Shown piece after piece: positions 45,977 through 56,814 of a DNA stretch of 64,000 bases. This DNA is from Leptobrachium leishanense (taxonomy: Eukaryota; Chordata; Amphibia; Anura; Megophryidae), in NCBI GenBank assembly GCA_009667805.1, contig CM019063.1:410230626-410294625 (forward strand). Direction: 5' to 3'. Under the pieces are notes generated by a model. It was not told the origin of the DNA. It was given only the letters and a program-made list of their open reading frames with translations, and did not search any database. Every line of letters starts with the position of its first letter. The stretch's first letter is position 1. The translations under genes and the position numbers were made by a program.

Positions 45977-46406
45977 TGTGACAGTGTGATTAGGGGCAGG
46001 GTGGCAGACCATAGGTTTATCAGCCGGCTGATGGAGGACTCCCTTTTCCCCTAACGGGTTAACTAATAGCTGAGGCCTAAAAGGATTGCCCTGCCCTACC
46101 CTTTAAAGGAGGTATGTGGTTCCCTCAGTGTACAGTCTTGTGTTCAGGGTGGAAAGTGAAAGAAAGCCTAATCCTGTGCCCAGGAGGAAGGTAAACAATA
46201 TTTTACTTGTATAAATTGGTAAACGGCTTAGGCATCCACCTTGCTAGAGAGATATGTTACAGTGTTAAGTTAGTCTCCGCTTCCAGGAGTAGGTGTTTTT
46301 TTTTATTTATTTTTTATTTTGTATTTATGATATCTTACCCTGCAATGGCTGCACAATAAACCAAGAAACCAAAGCACCGATATCTGTGTCCAGTGACTAT
46401 ATCACA
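45977..46406 (+). repeat. Solo LTR, 4-bp TSD
   Basis: A 430-bp LTR starting TGTGACAGTGTG and ending CTATATCACA, flanked by CCAT (45973-45976 and 46407-46410). It carries an AATAAA signal at about 46362. Excising it rejoins the Tc1 transposase gene. No internal retroviral sequence remains. The 4-bp duplication is compatible with an ERV or gypsy element. Confidence 0.8.
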
Positions 46407-47108
46407 CCATCTATTGTCCGGAGAAGTCTGGTCTGAAGTTGTATTCATGGAAGAATTGAGGCCAAAAAGCAACTCAACTATGCACAAAATCATAGGAACT
46501 GTGGTGCAGAACAATGGCAGCAGATGCTCTGGACTGATGAGACAATATATGAAAAAAATGGCTATAGTAAGAAGCAGTTTGTTCAGCAAAGATCTGAAGA
46601 GCGGGACTATAATAAGCATCTGCCTGCAACAGTGAAGCATGGTGGAGGTTCCTTGTAAGTTTGGGGCAAATGGAGTTGGAGATTTGAGCAGGATTAATGG
46701 TGTCCTTAATGTTACGAAATGCAGGCAGATACTAATCCATTGTGCAATACCATCAGTGAGGTACCTAATTGGCCTCAATTTTTTTCTGCAACAGGACAAT
46801 GACCCAAACATACAGGGTAGGGATGAACATGGAGTCCTGGAAGTGATGGTTTGGCGCACACAGAGCCCTGATCTCTACATTATCATGTCTGTCTGGGATT
46901 ACATGAAGAGACATAAGGATTTGAGGCAGCCTACATAAACATAAGATCTGTGCTTATTTCTCCAAGATGTTTGGTACAACCTCCCTGCTGAATTCCTTCA
47001 AAAACACTGTGCAAGTGTACCTAGAAGAATGGAGGCTGTTTTGAAGGTAAAGGGTGGTCACACCAAATCTTGATTTGGATTTCTCATCTGTTCATTTACT
47101 TTTGTTAA

Positions 47109-47556
47109 CCCCTTCACTATAAAGTGATTTTCCAAAAAAAAAAAACATTTTCATAAACCAGTGTTTTTTTTGTAAAATCATTTTAAATTAATTTTAAAGA
47201 AATATTTGAGCTTATACCCATTGCATTTCTTACTGTAAATAACCTATTTTTGGCCAATAGATGGCGCTATCTACTGCCAAATTGAGTTAGAGGTTTGAGC
47301 GGCTAGTCTATTTTCTTCTATTTCTCCATGCATCGATTGCCGAAAGCCTGATATTTCAGAGCTTTGAGCAGCTGATTTTACAGTTTTAGCTATTTGGGCA
47401 TTATGCTCAGAGGGCTAAATCTTTGGGGGCGCCTTCTGCAACAAACAAATTTCATATGCTTTTGGGCTGCAGATCAGCTTATTGAGATATCTTGATGTCA
47501 GGGCACCAGATGGTGCCTTTGAAGCCCAAGCTATCTTGTTATAGATAGTGAAGGGG
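47109..47556. mobile_element. Kolobok-like MITE, TTAA TSD
   Basis: A 448-bp element with CCCCTTCACTATAAAG at the left and ATAGATAGTGAAGGGG at the right, flanked by TTAA at 47105-47108 and 47557-47560. TTAA duplications occur with Kolobok and piggyBac; the CCCCTT termini favour Kolobok. It is non-coding. Confidence 0.72.
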
Positions 47557-47704
47557 TTAATTGATAAAAAATAAACTATTAACACTTCTATTTTTTAAAG
47601 CATTCTAATTTTAAAGCATTTTTTTCAAACCTATGTAAAACCTTTGCACAGTACTGTATATACACAAATTGACATAGTGTAGTGCAAACATATTAAAACA
47701 TATA

Positions 47705-47782
47705 TTAACCCCTTGCCACTGGGAGCTCCCGTTCAATTAACTGCTTGCTCTGAGACACCGGAGTGAGCTCGCAGGCTGAGGG
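47705..47782. repeat. Left end of another TTAACCCCTT element
   Basis: TTAACCCCTTGCCACTGGGA starts at 47705. The sequence is interrupted by the solo LTR at 47783. The continuation beyond 48986 (CACTCCCAGTCAGAGAGCTC) may be the same element, but its right end was not identified. Confidence 0.4.
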
Positions 47783-48981
47783 TGTCACGACCAACTACGC
47801 GCGCTGCTGCGCAAAGACGCCGGGTTAAGCCACGCACTATCTATCTATCCTAGACCCAGATAATCACGCGCACTTCTCTACCCGTCCCGGCCACACTTTC
47901 CTCTCACAACAGGCACGTAGAGCGCGATATACTGATCCCAGGATTGCAACGCAGTACAAGTCTTCTCCTGAAGCGCGTACTAACTACGTCTCTCACAATC
48001 CCGGAGCTCACTTTCTTATTCTATTAGTAACGCTGCCACCAGTCCTCATGGACACCACACGCGTCGCGACTGGAGACGCAGGGCTTAGCAGCCGCACTAT
48101 CCTAGACTCGGACAGTGACTACAGATCCCACAATTCCCTGCCGTTTCCTGACGACCGCAACTTCTTATATATAACCTAGCTTAAAGCAAATAGCAATTCT
48201 CCCAATCTCTTAGTTAGCGTGGATTTCATCAGCCAGAGTCAAAACTTAAATACTTTTTGTTTATTTATGATAGAAAAATCACAGTGCTTTGTCACATAAA
48301 AAATTATAACTAGAATAAATCAATTAATTACACACTACACAGCAAAATAGAAAGAAAAAGGGGTTAATCACAGAGCCTTACTTACGACGGAGTAATCAGT
48401 AGCTAGCATCGGTGCCTCCTGGGGCCTGGAGGTAGGAACATGGACAGATCAGTCCTCTTTAGAAGGTACCCCAAGTGATCAGCCAAAGCACATGGCCAGT
48501 GTTCCGAATTTATACACTTCCTGATCTTTCCAGCCCCCACCCACAAATGGCCCAGTGTCCTGGACTCCATTTCCCAGGGTGCCATTCTCGCTCATGCTCA
48601 GTAAGCTTGTCAATTAATCTTTAATTGCCTAAAGGCGTCCCTCTTCCCTCCAGACCCCCCTTAGAGATCAAGGATGTGCTTCCTGTCTTTGAAGATAGGG
48701 TCCAACTCTCTTGGTGCCGAGCTGGCTGCCAAGGTGTGATTTTCTATGTTAGTGTACAAAGAAATTCCCTTTTTACAGCTACGTGTTATATCCTCCCCCC
48801 AAGGGAGAAAGCTAAACATTTTGATTACTTTTCAGCTGTGGACACAGGGATACACTTACCAAATGGCCAGAAACGAATATGAATATACACTATATGGAGG
48901 AGATATGTATGAACCGGCAGATAGACACATATATACAGGCAGACCCTTATATAGATAGAAATACAGATCTAATCTGCCACA
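47783..48981 (+). repeat. Solo LTR, 1.2 kb, 5-bp TSD
   Basis: Starts TGTCACGACCAACTACGCG and ends AATCTGCCACA, flanked by GAGGG (47778-47782 and 48982-48986). It is the intact relative of the split LTR at 36735-42558 and matches it over both ends. TTATATATAACC near 48170 could be its TATA box. The 5-bp duplication and TG...CA ends fit a Ty3/gypsy or ERV element. No internal region is present. Confidence 0.85.
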
Positions 48982-49222
48982 GAGGGCACTCCCAGTCAGA
49001 GAGCTCTCGTGGCTATTAGCTGTGTTAATGGCAGGAGGGGGCTGCTGCAAGCTGCGCAGTAGCACTAAACAGACAGAACACAACTTCTTCCATAATCCTT
49101 GTGGTTTTAGTAGCTCACAGCGGCATCCCCATTGCGCCCTAGATAACGCTCTAGTTGGCCTAATGGATGCACCGGCTCTGGATATGATATTCCTCTCTCT
49201 GCTTCTTTGTTTTGAAGATCAT

Positions 49223-50052
49223 GGGGGTTATTCAGAGAGCACCGAAATGTCGCCTACATTTCGGTGCTCTCTCTGTCCCCACACTTCCCTGCACTTCGGG
49301 GAATCAAAGTTCCCCACCCTGCGGTGTATTCAGCATTCACCTCAAGGTCCCCGGAGTGCAGGGAAAACCTGCCGCACACCCACCAAACACCTGCCGAAAA
49401 CCCGCCAGAACCGCCGCAAAAAACACGTTGGAAAAAGATGAAGAGTCGCTGATCACAGTGCAAATCAGCAACTGGAAAAAACCAACGAGCTGGCGAATAG
49501 GGTAAAAAAAAAAAAAATACGATTGAAAGTGTCAAAATTTAAACTACTGAATCAAAATACCTTAAATTAACATATAAGATCCTATGAATGATAATAAAAA
49601 GGACTTACAGAAAAAATAAAAATAAAAGATTTTTAAAAAAAATCCCGAAAATGCCATAAAGATCATAAAAAAAATCAATAAATGAAGAGAATTTTTACTG
49701 CAGATTAAAATAATAAACAGTTTACTAGATATTGTATAAAAACGAGAATATTTTTAACATTGAAGCTTATGGGATTCGCCTGAATAAACCTGCCGTATGA
49801 AAGCTCAGAACAGCAGGGCACTTCGACAACTTTTCCCTGCTGTTCGGTGTTCTCCAAATAGATTAACCATTGCTTCTCTATGGGGGATTTCACTGCCTTT
49901 GACCAGGCACCGTACTTGCTGGCAGTTTACCAAAATTTGGCGAACTGCCTGCTCTCTGAATGGCAGAATGACCTTGAAATGTCACAGTACAGGGAAATTC
50001 CCTGTTCTGTGACATTTCAAGGCCAGATCGGCTCGCTCTCTGAATGATCCTG
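49223..50052. mobile_element. A-family MITE, CAT TSD
   Basis: An 830-bp copy starting GGGGGTTATTCAGAGAGC and ending GCTCTCTGAATGATCCTG, flanked by CAT (49220-49222 and 50053-50055). Directly inside the left end is a perfect 17-bp hairpin, AGAGAGCACCGAAATGT / ACATTTCGGTGCTCTCT (49234-49272). Inside the right end is a 51-bp near-perfect palindrome (49972-50022) centred on AGGGAAATTCCCT. The interior follows the family pattern. Confidence 0.85.
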
Positions 50053-50055
50053 CAT

Positions 50056-50476
50056 GACATGGATCACATACTTACTTGTCTGACTTTCTACATGTACAGT
50101 ATATTATCTGTCTCAATATGTTTTGATTGTCTTCTAATCTATTCTCATAATTAGCTTTTAAATACAAATAATCAACTTCATACTGGAGTTCACCACAAGT
50201 CATAAACTCTAAATCTATATTTCATAGAGCTTACCATGCAAATTGAAAGAACTTAATTTCCTGCTGATTGTTCATAAACCCCTTATGGATACAGCCAAGG
50301 TACTAATTACAGTAAAGTGCAGTATGGATGTGCACTCTATTTTTGGCATTTACCATGTCATATATGTTAAATGAACATTTTGGGTCATAGGCTTCCCATG
50401 CAATATACTTAGTGATGGCTCTCACCCTGGTTATAAAGATTAATGTGGTATCTCTTCAAATGATGACATCACAAAC
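50056..50476. other. No recognisable feature
   Basis: AT-rich intergenic sequence between two transposons with no motif recognised. Confidence 0.45.
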
Positions 50477-50785
50477 CAGTGGTGTATTTAGGTTTTGTGC
50501 TGCCCTAGGCCTGACTAAACTCGTGCACCCCCCAATTTAAATTTGAGGCACCCCTTCCTGTCAAGGGCACATCTCTTCCTGGTTAATCCCCAGCATTCAT
50601 CTTAAAGCTCCACCTTTTCCTCTCTGTATATATTAAAAGTGGATACCAAGTGCCTACTTGTATATTTTGTATACCATTTCAAATGTATCTATTGAAATAA
50701 AGAAAATTATGAAATGTTTAAATTCAAGCATTTTTACAAAGAACAACCACGCATGTCAAGTATACTGGATCACAGCCGCTCTAAT

Positions 50786-51480
50786 TGGTTGAACAATAAA
50801 ATTCACAGAAACTTGCACTGCATATGAGAGTATCACAGAGCTGCACAGCAATAAAACCCACAGAAATTGGCATTGTGTATGAGCATATCAGAGCTGCACA
50901 GCAATAAAACCCACAGAAATGCGCACTGTGTATGAGCATATCACAGAACTGCACAGCAATAAAACCCACAGTAATGTGCACTGTGTATGAGCATATCACA
51001 GAACTGCACAGCAATAAAACTCACAGTAATGTGCAGTGTGTATGAGCGTATCCCAGAGCTCCAGGGCAATAAAACTCACAGTAATATGCAGTGTGTATGA
51101 GCGTATCCCAGAGCTCCAGGGCAATAAAACTCACATCAATGGCTGGGTGGAGTAGAGGTAACGTCACTGCTCTGGATGGAGAGAGCCTGTGGAGCCATGG
51201 GTTCGATCCCAGCGAGAAACCTCTCCAGTAAGTGTCCTTGGCAAGACACCTAACGGTACATACTCGCCACCCAGGACATACTTGAAAACAAGAGAAATCT
51301 TAATGTATCCTTCCTGGTAAAATCCTTTCTAAAAAAAAAAAAATGTGTGGTGTGTGTCAGCGTATCAGAATCCACAGCAATAAAACTCCCAGCAATGCAA
51401 TGTGCGGTGTGTATGAGTGCATCAGAATCCACTGCAATAAAACTCCCAGCAAACCAGGTGTATATGAGCACACAGCAATT
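50786..51480 (+). repeat. 55-bp minisatellite interrupted by a SINE
   Basis: Units of 53-56 bp contain GCACAGCAATAAAACCCACA, GTGTATGAGCATATCACAGA. GCAATAAAAC recurs at about 55-bp spacing (50848, 50901, 50956, 51011, 51066, 51121) and again at 51378 and 51434. The array is split by the SINE at 51140-51344. Each unit contains AATAAA. Confidence 0.8.
51140..51344 (+). mobile_element. tRNA-derived SINE
   Basis: The head carries an RNA polymerase III box A-like TGGCTGGGTGG (51140-51150) and a perfect box B, GGTTCGATCCC (51200-51210). The unusually wide A-B spacing suggests a tRNA with a long variable arm, such as Ser or Leu. The body ends AATGTATCCTTCCTGGTAAA-ATCCTTTCT plus A13. A second, head-less copy is at 52209-52292. 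Confidence 0.75.
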
Positions 51481-51649
51481 ATGCTGTGGAGCCATCTTGT
51501 CAGCAGTGGGGTGCCACTGCCAGAGGGTGCACTGTAGCTTTGATTCCCTTCCCGGTGGGTGTTCAGTCCAGAATAGAGTCTGTGTTAACGAAAGGGCGGG
51601 CAGCTGCGCCCGTGCGTTTCACGTGGTTCAGCCAGTCATGTGGTACTGA

Positions 51650-52162
51650 GACTCAGAGAAATGGCAGTGAAATGCCCTGATGTTCGGTGGTTTCAATCAG
51701 CAGGTTTATTCAGGCGAACCCCATAGGTTTCAATGTTAAAAATATTCCCGTTTTTATGCAATATCTAATAAATGATTTATTATTTTAATCTGCAGTAAAA
51801 AGTCTTTATTTCTTGATTTATTTATTTTTAGTACCTTTTAGTCATTTTTCAGATTTTTTTGGGCAAAATTTCCCCCCCTTTTTTTAATAGCGTTTTTTCT
51901 TTTTTCTGTAACAGAACTTTTTATTATCAATCATAGGATCTTCTATGTAAATTCCAGACATTTTCGTTCAGTAGTTCTTTTGAAAACAGCAGGCCTCGGG
52001 TTTGCGGTGGCAGCATTCAGCGGCCGACTCCATGCACTTTGGGGACCCTGCGGTGAATGGTGAATTCACTGCAGGGTGGGGAAATTTTATTCTCCTAAAT
52101 GCAGGGAACTACAGAACACCAAAAAGTTGGCGTCATTTCGGTGCTCTGTGAGTAACCCATTT
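51650..52162. repeat. A-family MITE fragment
   Basis: Carries AGTGAAATGCCCTGATGTTC, TTCAGGCGAACCCCATAGG, TTCAATGTTAAAAATATTCC, GTAACAGAACTTTTTATTAT and the right end TTTCGGTGCTCTGTGAGTAA-CCC. The left end is truncated. It lies inside the hAT element at 50477-52403. Confidence 0.7.
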
Positions 52163-52208
52163 AGTGGTGAGGTTTTTTGCTGCCCCCTGGAAAGTGAAAG
52201 CCTAGGCC

Positions 52209-52292
52209 TTGCCTACCCAGGACATACTTGAAAATTTGTGAAATCTCAATGTATCCTTCCTGGTAAAATACTTTGCAAAAGTAAAAAAAAAA
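52209..52292 (+). repeat. SINE 3' fragment
   Basis: CTACCCAGGACATACTTGAA and AATGTATCCTTCCTGGTAAA followed by an A-rich tail match the 3' half of the SINE at 51140-51344. Confidence 0.65.
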
Positions 52293-52602
52293 AATATATT
52301 TTTTATTTTTTTAGGGGTGGGGCCACCCAGTGCGGGCCGCCGCCCCCTGGAAAGTGCCACCCTAGGCCTGGGCCTAGTCGGCCTAGGCCAAAATACACCA
52401 CTGTCACAAACCACAACTTCTCTCTATCCAGTGACAGACTCTGTCATTGTTCTGCCTCATAGACATTTCATAACTGAGGGTAATCACGTAAGAATGGGGT
52501 GAATGGGCTTCTGTGGTGATGTCATTAGAACATTGGATACTGGTGAATTCATAAAGAAATAATGCAAAATTGCGAGAATCTTCATGGGTTATGTTTAACT
52601 AT

Positions 52603-53624
52603 CAGGTCTATTCAAAGAAAGACGAAACACAGGAGAATTGGTAGGAGGAGTGAACAAGCTGCACCAACTAGCCGATTTGGAAAGTGAGATAATTGGGAGA
52701 ATTTTTCTGGTTTGGCTGTTTTGACCAGAGCCAATCTGGCCCCAAAAGGTAACCGAACACTGAAATTCAGCGTACAGTTACCTTTCCTGGCCATTCAATT
52801 ATTCTGAGAGCAGGCAGTTCGCCAAATGTTGGCGAATTGCCTGCACGCACAGTGCCTGTTCAAGGGCAGTGAAATCCCTATAGAGAAGCAATGCTTTGTC
52901 TATTCAGAGAACACAAAACAGCAGAAATGCCGAAATGCCCTGCTGTTCAGTGGTTTCATTCGACAGATTTATTCAGGCGAATCCCATAGGCTTCAATGTT
53001 AAAAATATTCCAGTTTTAATTCAATATCTAATAAACTGTTTATTTTATTCTGCTGTAAAGAGTCTCTTTATTTTTTAGATTTTTTTAGTATCTTTTAGGC
53101 ATTTTTTGGGATTTTTTTCTGGGTTTTTTTATGTTTTTTTCATTTTTCTGTAACAGCCCTTTTTATTATCATTCATTGGATCTTATGTGTAAATTCCAGA
53201 CATTTTCGTTCAGTAGTTTTTTTGCAAACAGTGTTTAATCTTCAAACTTTGAAGCAAACTGGGTTTTTTTTCACCTCGCTCGTCTGCCTGTCGGGTTTTT
53301 CCGGCGGCTGCTCTGCGCTGAGATCGGTGGCTAGTTGGGTTTCTCCGGCGTGTTCAGCGGGGTTGATCCAGCTGTTTTCTGCGGGTTTGGGGTGAGTGTT
53401 CGGCGGGTTTGCGGCGGGTTTTCCCTGCACTACGACAGCCCTGTGATGCTTGCTGAATGAATACACCGCAGGGTCGTGAAATAGGATCGCCCAATTGCCC
53501 CGAAGTGCAGGGAACGAAAAGTCACCAAGCGTACGGTGACTTTTTGATACTCTTTGAATAACCTTGCTAGAATTTTCACTTCTCCAGTCATTCTCCTGAG
53601 TTTCACCTTTAGTGAATAGACCTG
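52603..53624. mobile_element. B-family MITE with an A-family MITE inside
   Basis: The outer ends CAGGTCTATTCAAAG and AGTGAATAGACCTG are flanked by TAT (52600-52602 and 53625-53627). At about 52735 the B sequence (GGTTTGGCTGTTTTGACC) is interrupted by A-family sequence running to CTTTGAATAACCTTG at about 53569, after which B resumes with CTAGAATTTTCACTTCTCC. The inner A copy has lost its left terminus. Confidence 0.8.
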
Positions 53625-53627
53625 TAT

Positions 53628-54309
53628 GTTTTAATATGTTATGAGATATAAAAGACAATGATTGTAAACAGGCCTATTGTAATAAAGGTTTCCACAATCT
53701 TTGTACTTCATTTCCCCTTTTTAGGTACTTTTGTGATGTTTGTATTACAGAGCCTCTTAAAGCCATTTCAATGACTGTTTTAAAACACATGGGGTTTCTT
53801 TTCTAATGTTTATTCAATCCTCCAGTGGGTTTTAAAATGTCTTCTTTATTAATGGTGGCATTATGAGCTCTCATCTCTTTTCCTAGGGAGCTTGGACAGG
53901 TCAGGCTTATTTAGATATTCTAAGATTAAGTTACCTTTAGTGATATTTCCTTTTCTTCCGCAAATTATACTGTTGGGAATACTCTGCTATAACTGCGTTT
54001 CTTAGTTGTTCGTTTTGAATTGTCTTTCAATTCCCCAATTCTCATTTCAACGGCTTTCCTTCTATTTGTTAGTGTTTTATTTGGCCCATTGCCTTGTTAA
54101 TGGTGGGTTTGTTATGACCATATATAGGCTCTATTTTCTTTTTTTTCTATTTGTTTCTTTATTGTTTCTTTTTAATGTCCACTGGGTTAATTGTGTTTCT
54201 CCTCTTTTTTGGAGTTTCATTTTAATTTTCTGCCAAACCAGCGCTTTCTCTTATGTCATCATGTTTTGTGCTCCAATTTTTTGGACAGGCTCCTTTAAAT
54301 GAAAACTAT
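53628..54309. other. No recognisable feature
   Basis: T-rich intergenic sequence. A frame at 54006-54302 is open for 98 codons but encodes only low-complexity, Phe/Leu-rich sequence typical of T-rich DNA, so it is not called as a gene. Confidence 0.45.
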
Positions 54310-55193
54310 CAGGGTAATTCAAAGAGATCCGAATTGCTTGAGAAAGGTAACCGAACGCTGAAAATCAGCGTTCGGTTACCTTTCTTGGCCATTCGGCTAT
54401 CCAGAGAGCAGGCAATTCGCCAAATCCTGGCGAATTGCCTGCACATACGGTGCCTGTTCGAGGGCAGAGAAATCCCCATGAAAAAGCACTGCTTCGGCTA
54501 TTCAGAGAACACAAACCAGCAGTGAAAGGTTCCCGGAATGCCCTGCCATTCAGTGGTTTCATTCGGCAAGTTTAGTCACGAGAATCCCATAGGCTTCAAT
54601 GTTAAAAATATTCCCATTTTAATTAAATATCTAATAAACCGTTCATTATAATATTCTGCAGTAAAGGGTCTCTTTATTTATAGATTTAGGATATTTTAAG
54701 CATTTTTCTGGAATTATTTTTTTTTTGAAAGTCCGATTTGTTTTTTTTTTCTTTAAGTTTACTTATTTTTTCTGTAACAGCCCTTTTTATTATCATTCCT
54801 TGGACCTCATATGTAAATTTCAGACATTTTCGCTCAGTAGTTTCTTTGCAAACTGCGTTTCACTTTTCAATCATTCATGCAAACTGTTTTGCTAATTTAT
54901 TCACTGCCTCTTCTGCGGTGTCGGCTTTTTCCGGAGGCTGCGATCAGCTCCTGCTCGGGTTTTTCCGTGGTTTTCGGCAGGTTAAGCGAGATGTTTTTGC
55001 GGGTTTTCGGCGTGCATTCACAGGGTTTTGTGGTTAGTTTTCGGCAGCTTTTCCCTGCAATTCGGGGGCCCTGTGGTGTTTGCTGAATACACCGCAGGAT
55101 CACTGAAATGGGATCGGCAAAAGGAACCGAATTGAAGAGAACGAAAAGTCACCGAACGTGCGGTGACTTTTTGAATCTCTTTGAATTACCCTG
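54310..55193. mobile_element. A-family MITE, TAT TSD, perfect 20-bp hairpin
   Basis: An 884-bp copy with CAGGGTAATTCAAAGAG and CTCTTTGAATTACCCTG ends and TAT on both sides (54307-54309 and 55194-55196). A perfect hairpin with 20-bp arms at 54342-54361 and 54365-54384 (loop AAA) lies just inside the left end. A second hairpin, CGAAAAGTCACCG / CGGTGACTTTTTG, lies at the right (about 55141-55173). Its orientation is opposite to that of the copy at 26668. Confidence 0.88.
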
Positions 55194-55196
55194 TAT

Positions 55197-55787
55197 AAGT
55201 GTAAACCAACAAACCAATCATCTATTGGCTGTCCTGTAGTTATTATACATATTCTATTTTGTTCTTTCCATGGTTTGCATTTTATATTTAGCGCCAAAGA
55301 CATTTTACAGAATCATCTATCCTTTTTCAGGGTAAACGGTACCAGAGTATGGTCCCTCCAACACCAAATCCATGGAATAAAGGAAGCATCAACCCATGGA
55401 AACCTAAAAGTACTCTGTGACATAACAAGGAAATGTTGCAGCAGGTATAGCAAGCTATAATGTCTCCTTAAAGACAAAACGTCAGAGACAATCATGGGTA
55501 ACAAAGGCCTACAAAGAAGACAGCACTTTGTAGCATGGGTTGGTTGAGCAGTTCTTCAATCTCTGTTAGACATACTATAAATGAGCAGGTATTTACCAAC
55601 TGACTGCAGCAGTCCAACTATGGTGGAATTACAGCAAGTCAACAGAACTGGAAAGGCAGCAGAAACGGACAATATTCCTGGAAAGGCACAGAATCAGTAC
55701 ATACATCAGTAGAAATGTGTTGCGCTCTGGGCCGAATTAACATAGGGGATATTGGAGCAGCAGCTCCAGGCCCATGCCCCATAATAG
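55197..55787. other. No recognisable feature
   Basis: Unique-looking sequence with no domain-bearing frame and no terminal repeats found. Confidence 0.4.
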
Positions 55788-55946
55788 GCCCAGAGAAAGG
55801 TGAAAACCAGGAGAATGAACAATATAGACCAAATCGTGATTTGGAAAGTGAGATAAATGGGAGATTTTTTCTGGTTTGGCTATTATGACCTAGAATTTTC
55901 ACTTCTCCAGCAATTCTCCTGGTTTTCACCTCTCTGAATAACCCTG
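55788..55946. mobile_element. B-family MITE, left end truncated
   Basis: Starts within AGAAAGGTGAAAACCAGGAG and ends ACCTCTCTGAATAACCCTG. The middle reads GATTTGGAAAGTGAGATAAA and TTTTTCTGGTTTGGCTATTA, as in the other B copies. The left terminal bases are missing. Confidence 0.65.
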
Positions 55947-55969
55947 TGCATCTGCATTGGACATTTGGG

Positions 55970-56814
55970 CCTCTGTATTTCTGACTCCATAGCAGCTACT
56001 GGGCATGTGAGGTATCACTGGAAAGGTCAGAGCATGACCTTTCCAATGATACCAAACATGACCAGGTTTTATGAAACAATAAATATTTCTTTATTTTGTC
56101 TTTTTCTTTCTAACACATCAATATTGTTCAGTTTTCAATTATTAAGTGAACAATGATGCTGCACTAACTCACAATCCCATTTCTCACGTCACCAACAAGT
56201 GTGGAGGTGATGGTACAATCTGTTATTATTCTTATTATTATTCTTCTTTATTTATAAAGCGCCAGCATATTCCGCAGCGCTGAATTACACATTACACATT
56301 GTTCCATCAAAAACATAAAACCACTGCACTACAGCGAGGAGCATGGGGGGAAATTTGGAACCATGTGTCTCTAATATTTTAGAACGCACAAGGTCAAGTG
56401 AGGCGTCATTGGAGAGGTCAATGTCTGGCCTTTGCATTGATACCAAACATGACCATGTAAAACCTAACAGAAAAAAGAAGCATATATATTTTTGTTCCTA
56501 AGCGATGGAATTGTCCATTTGTCACGTATAAAATGAGCAATACCACTGCCATTATTACTCACCTTCTCATTTCCCATGCTGCGAGCAAGTTCAGTGTTTT
56601 ATACATAGTCATATTATTTATAAACCACCATCCTCCAAAACACAAGCAAAAATTTAATTTTTTTCGGTTTTGGTTGTGCATTTTCTCAGAAAAATGCAGT
56701 AACAGGTTCCTATTTAATTTTTTTTAACTAGAATGCCCTATAGAATATATAACAAAGATTGGATGATAAAATGTGAAAATAATATTTTACACACTGTAAA
56801 TTATTGAAATCTGA
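55970..56814 (+). repeat. Fragments of the Kolobok-related family and a dispersed repeat
   Basis: Two diverged blocks (about 56020-56165 and 56395-56814) share GGAAAGGTCAGAGCATGACC, TTTCCAATGATACCAAACAT-GACC, AACACATCAATATTGTTC and the TTTTACACACTGTAAATTAT-TGAAATC block with 57680-58030. Between them, 56220-56300 is a partial copy of the AGCGCTG dispersed repeat described at 31801. No borders are clear. Confidence 0.5.

Larger units (their letters stand above)
45282..47656 (+). pseudogene. Tc1-like transposon with broken transposase
   Basis: The termini CAGTACTATGCAAACGTTTT and AAACCTTTGCACAGTACTG are inverted repeats of Tc1 type; the right end is followed by TATATA. The helix-turn-helix part is visible upstream of 45976 (LQ-type repeats near 45720-45835, then DDCRRRGQPRKLNAADVRHL), and the catalytic domain from 46407 onward (FLQQDNDPN with the second aspartate near 46790). 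Where relatives have the third catalytic glutamate (SPDLNPIE) this copy reads SPDLYIIM. Many stops are present. It is interrupted by a solo LTR (45977-46406) and a MITE (47109-47556). Confidence 0.85.
50477..52403. mobile_element. Non-autonomous hAT element with exact 8-bp TSD
   Basis: Begins CAGTGGTGTATTTAGGTTTT and ends GGCCAAAATACACCACTG, flanked by exact TCACAAAC copies (50469-50476 and 52404-52411). The right subterminal part (CCCCCTGGAAAGTGCCACCC, TAGGCCTGGGCCTAGTCGG) is the reverse complement of the left end at 21752. It carries a 55-bp minisatellite, a tRNA-derived SINE, a second SINE fragment and a piece of an A-family MITE. No transposase is present. Confidence 0.88.

Noticed and set aside
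48403..48585. Open frames around 48.4-49.1 kb as candidate genes
   Set aside because: They fall within a 1.2-kb solo LTR and its flank and match the inverted LTR copy at 36.7-42.6 kb.
50786..51480. CRISPR-like array of regularly spaced repeats
   Set aside because: The whole 55-bp unit is repeated, without unique spacers, inside a eukaryotic hAT element; it is a minisatellite.
54006..54302. 98-codon Phe/Leu-rich frame that looks like membrane helices
   Set aside because: T-rich DNA gives such peptides by chance; no start context, motif or conserved copy is visible.
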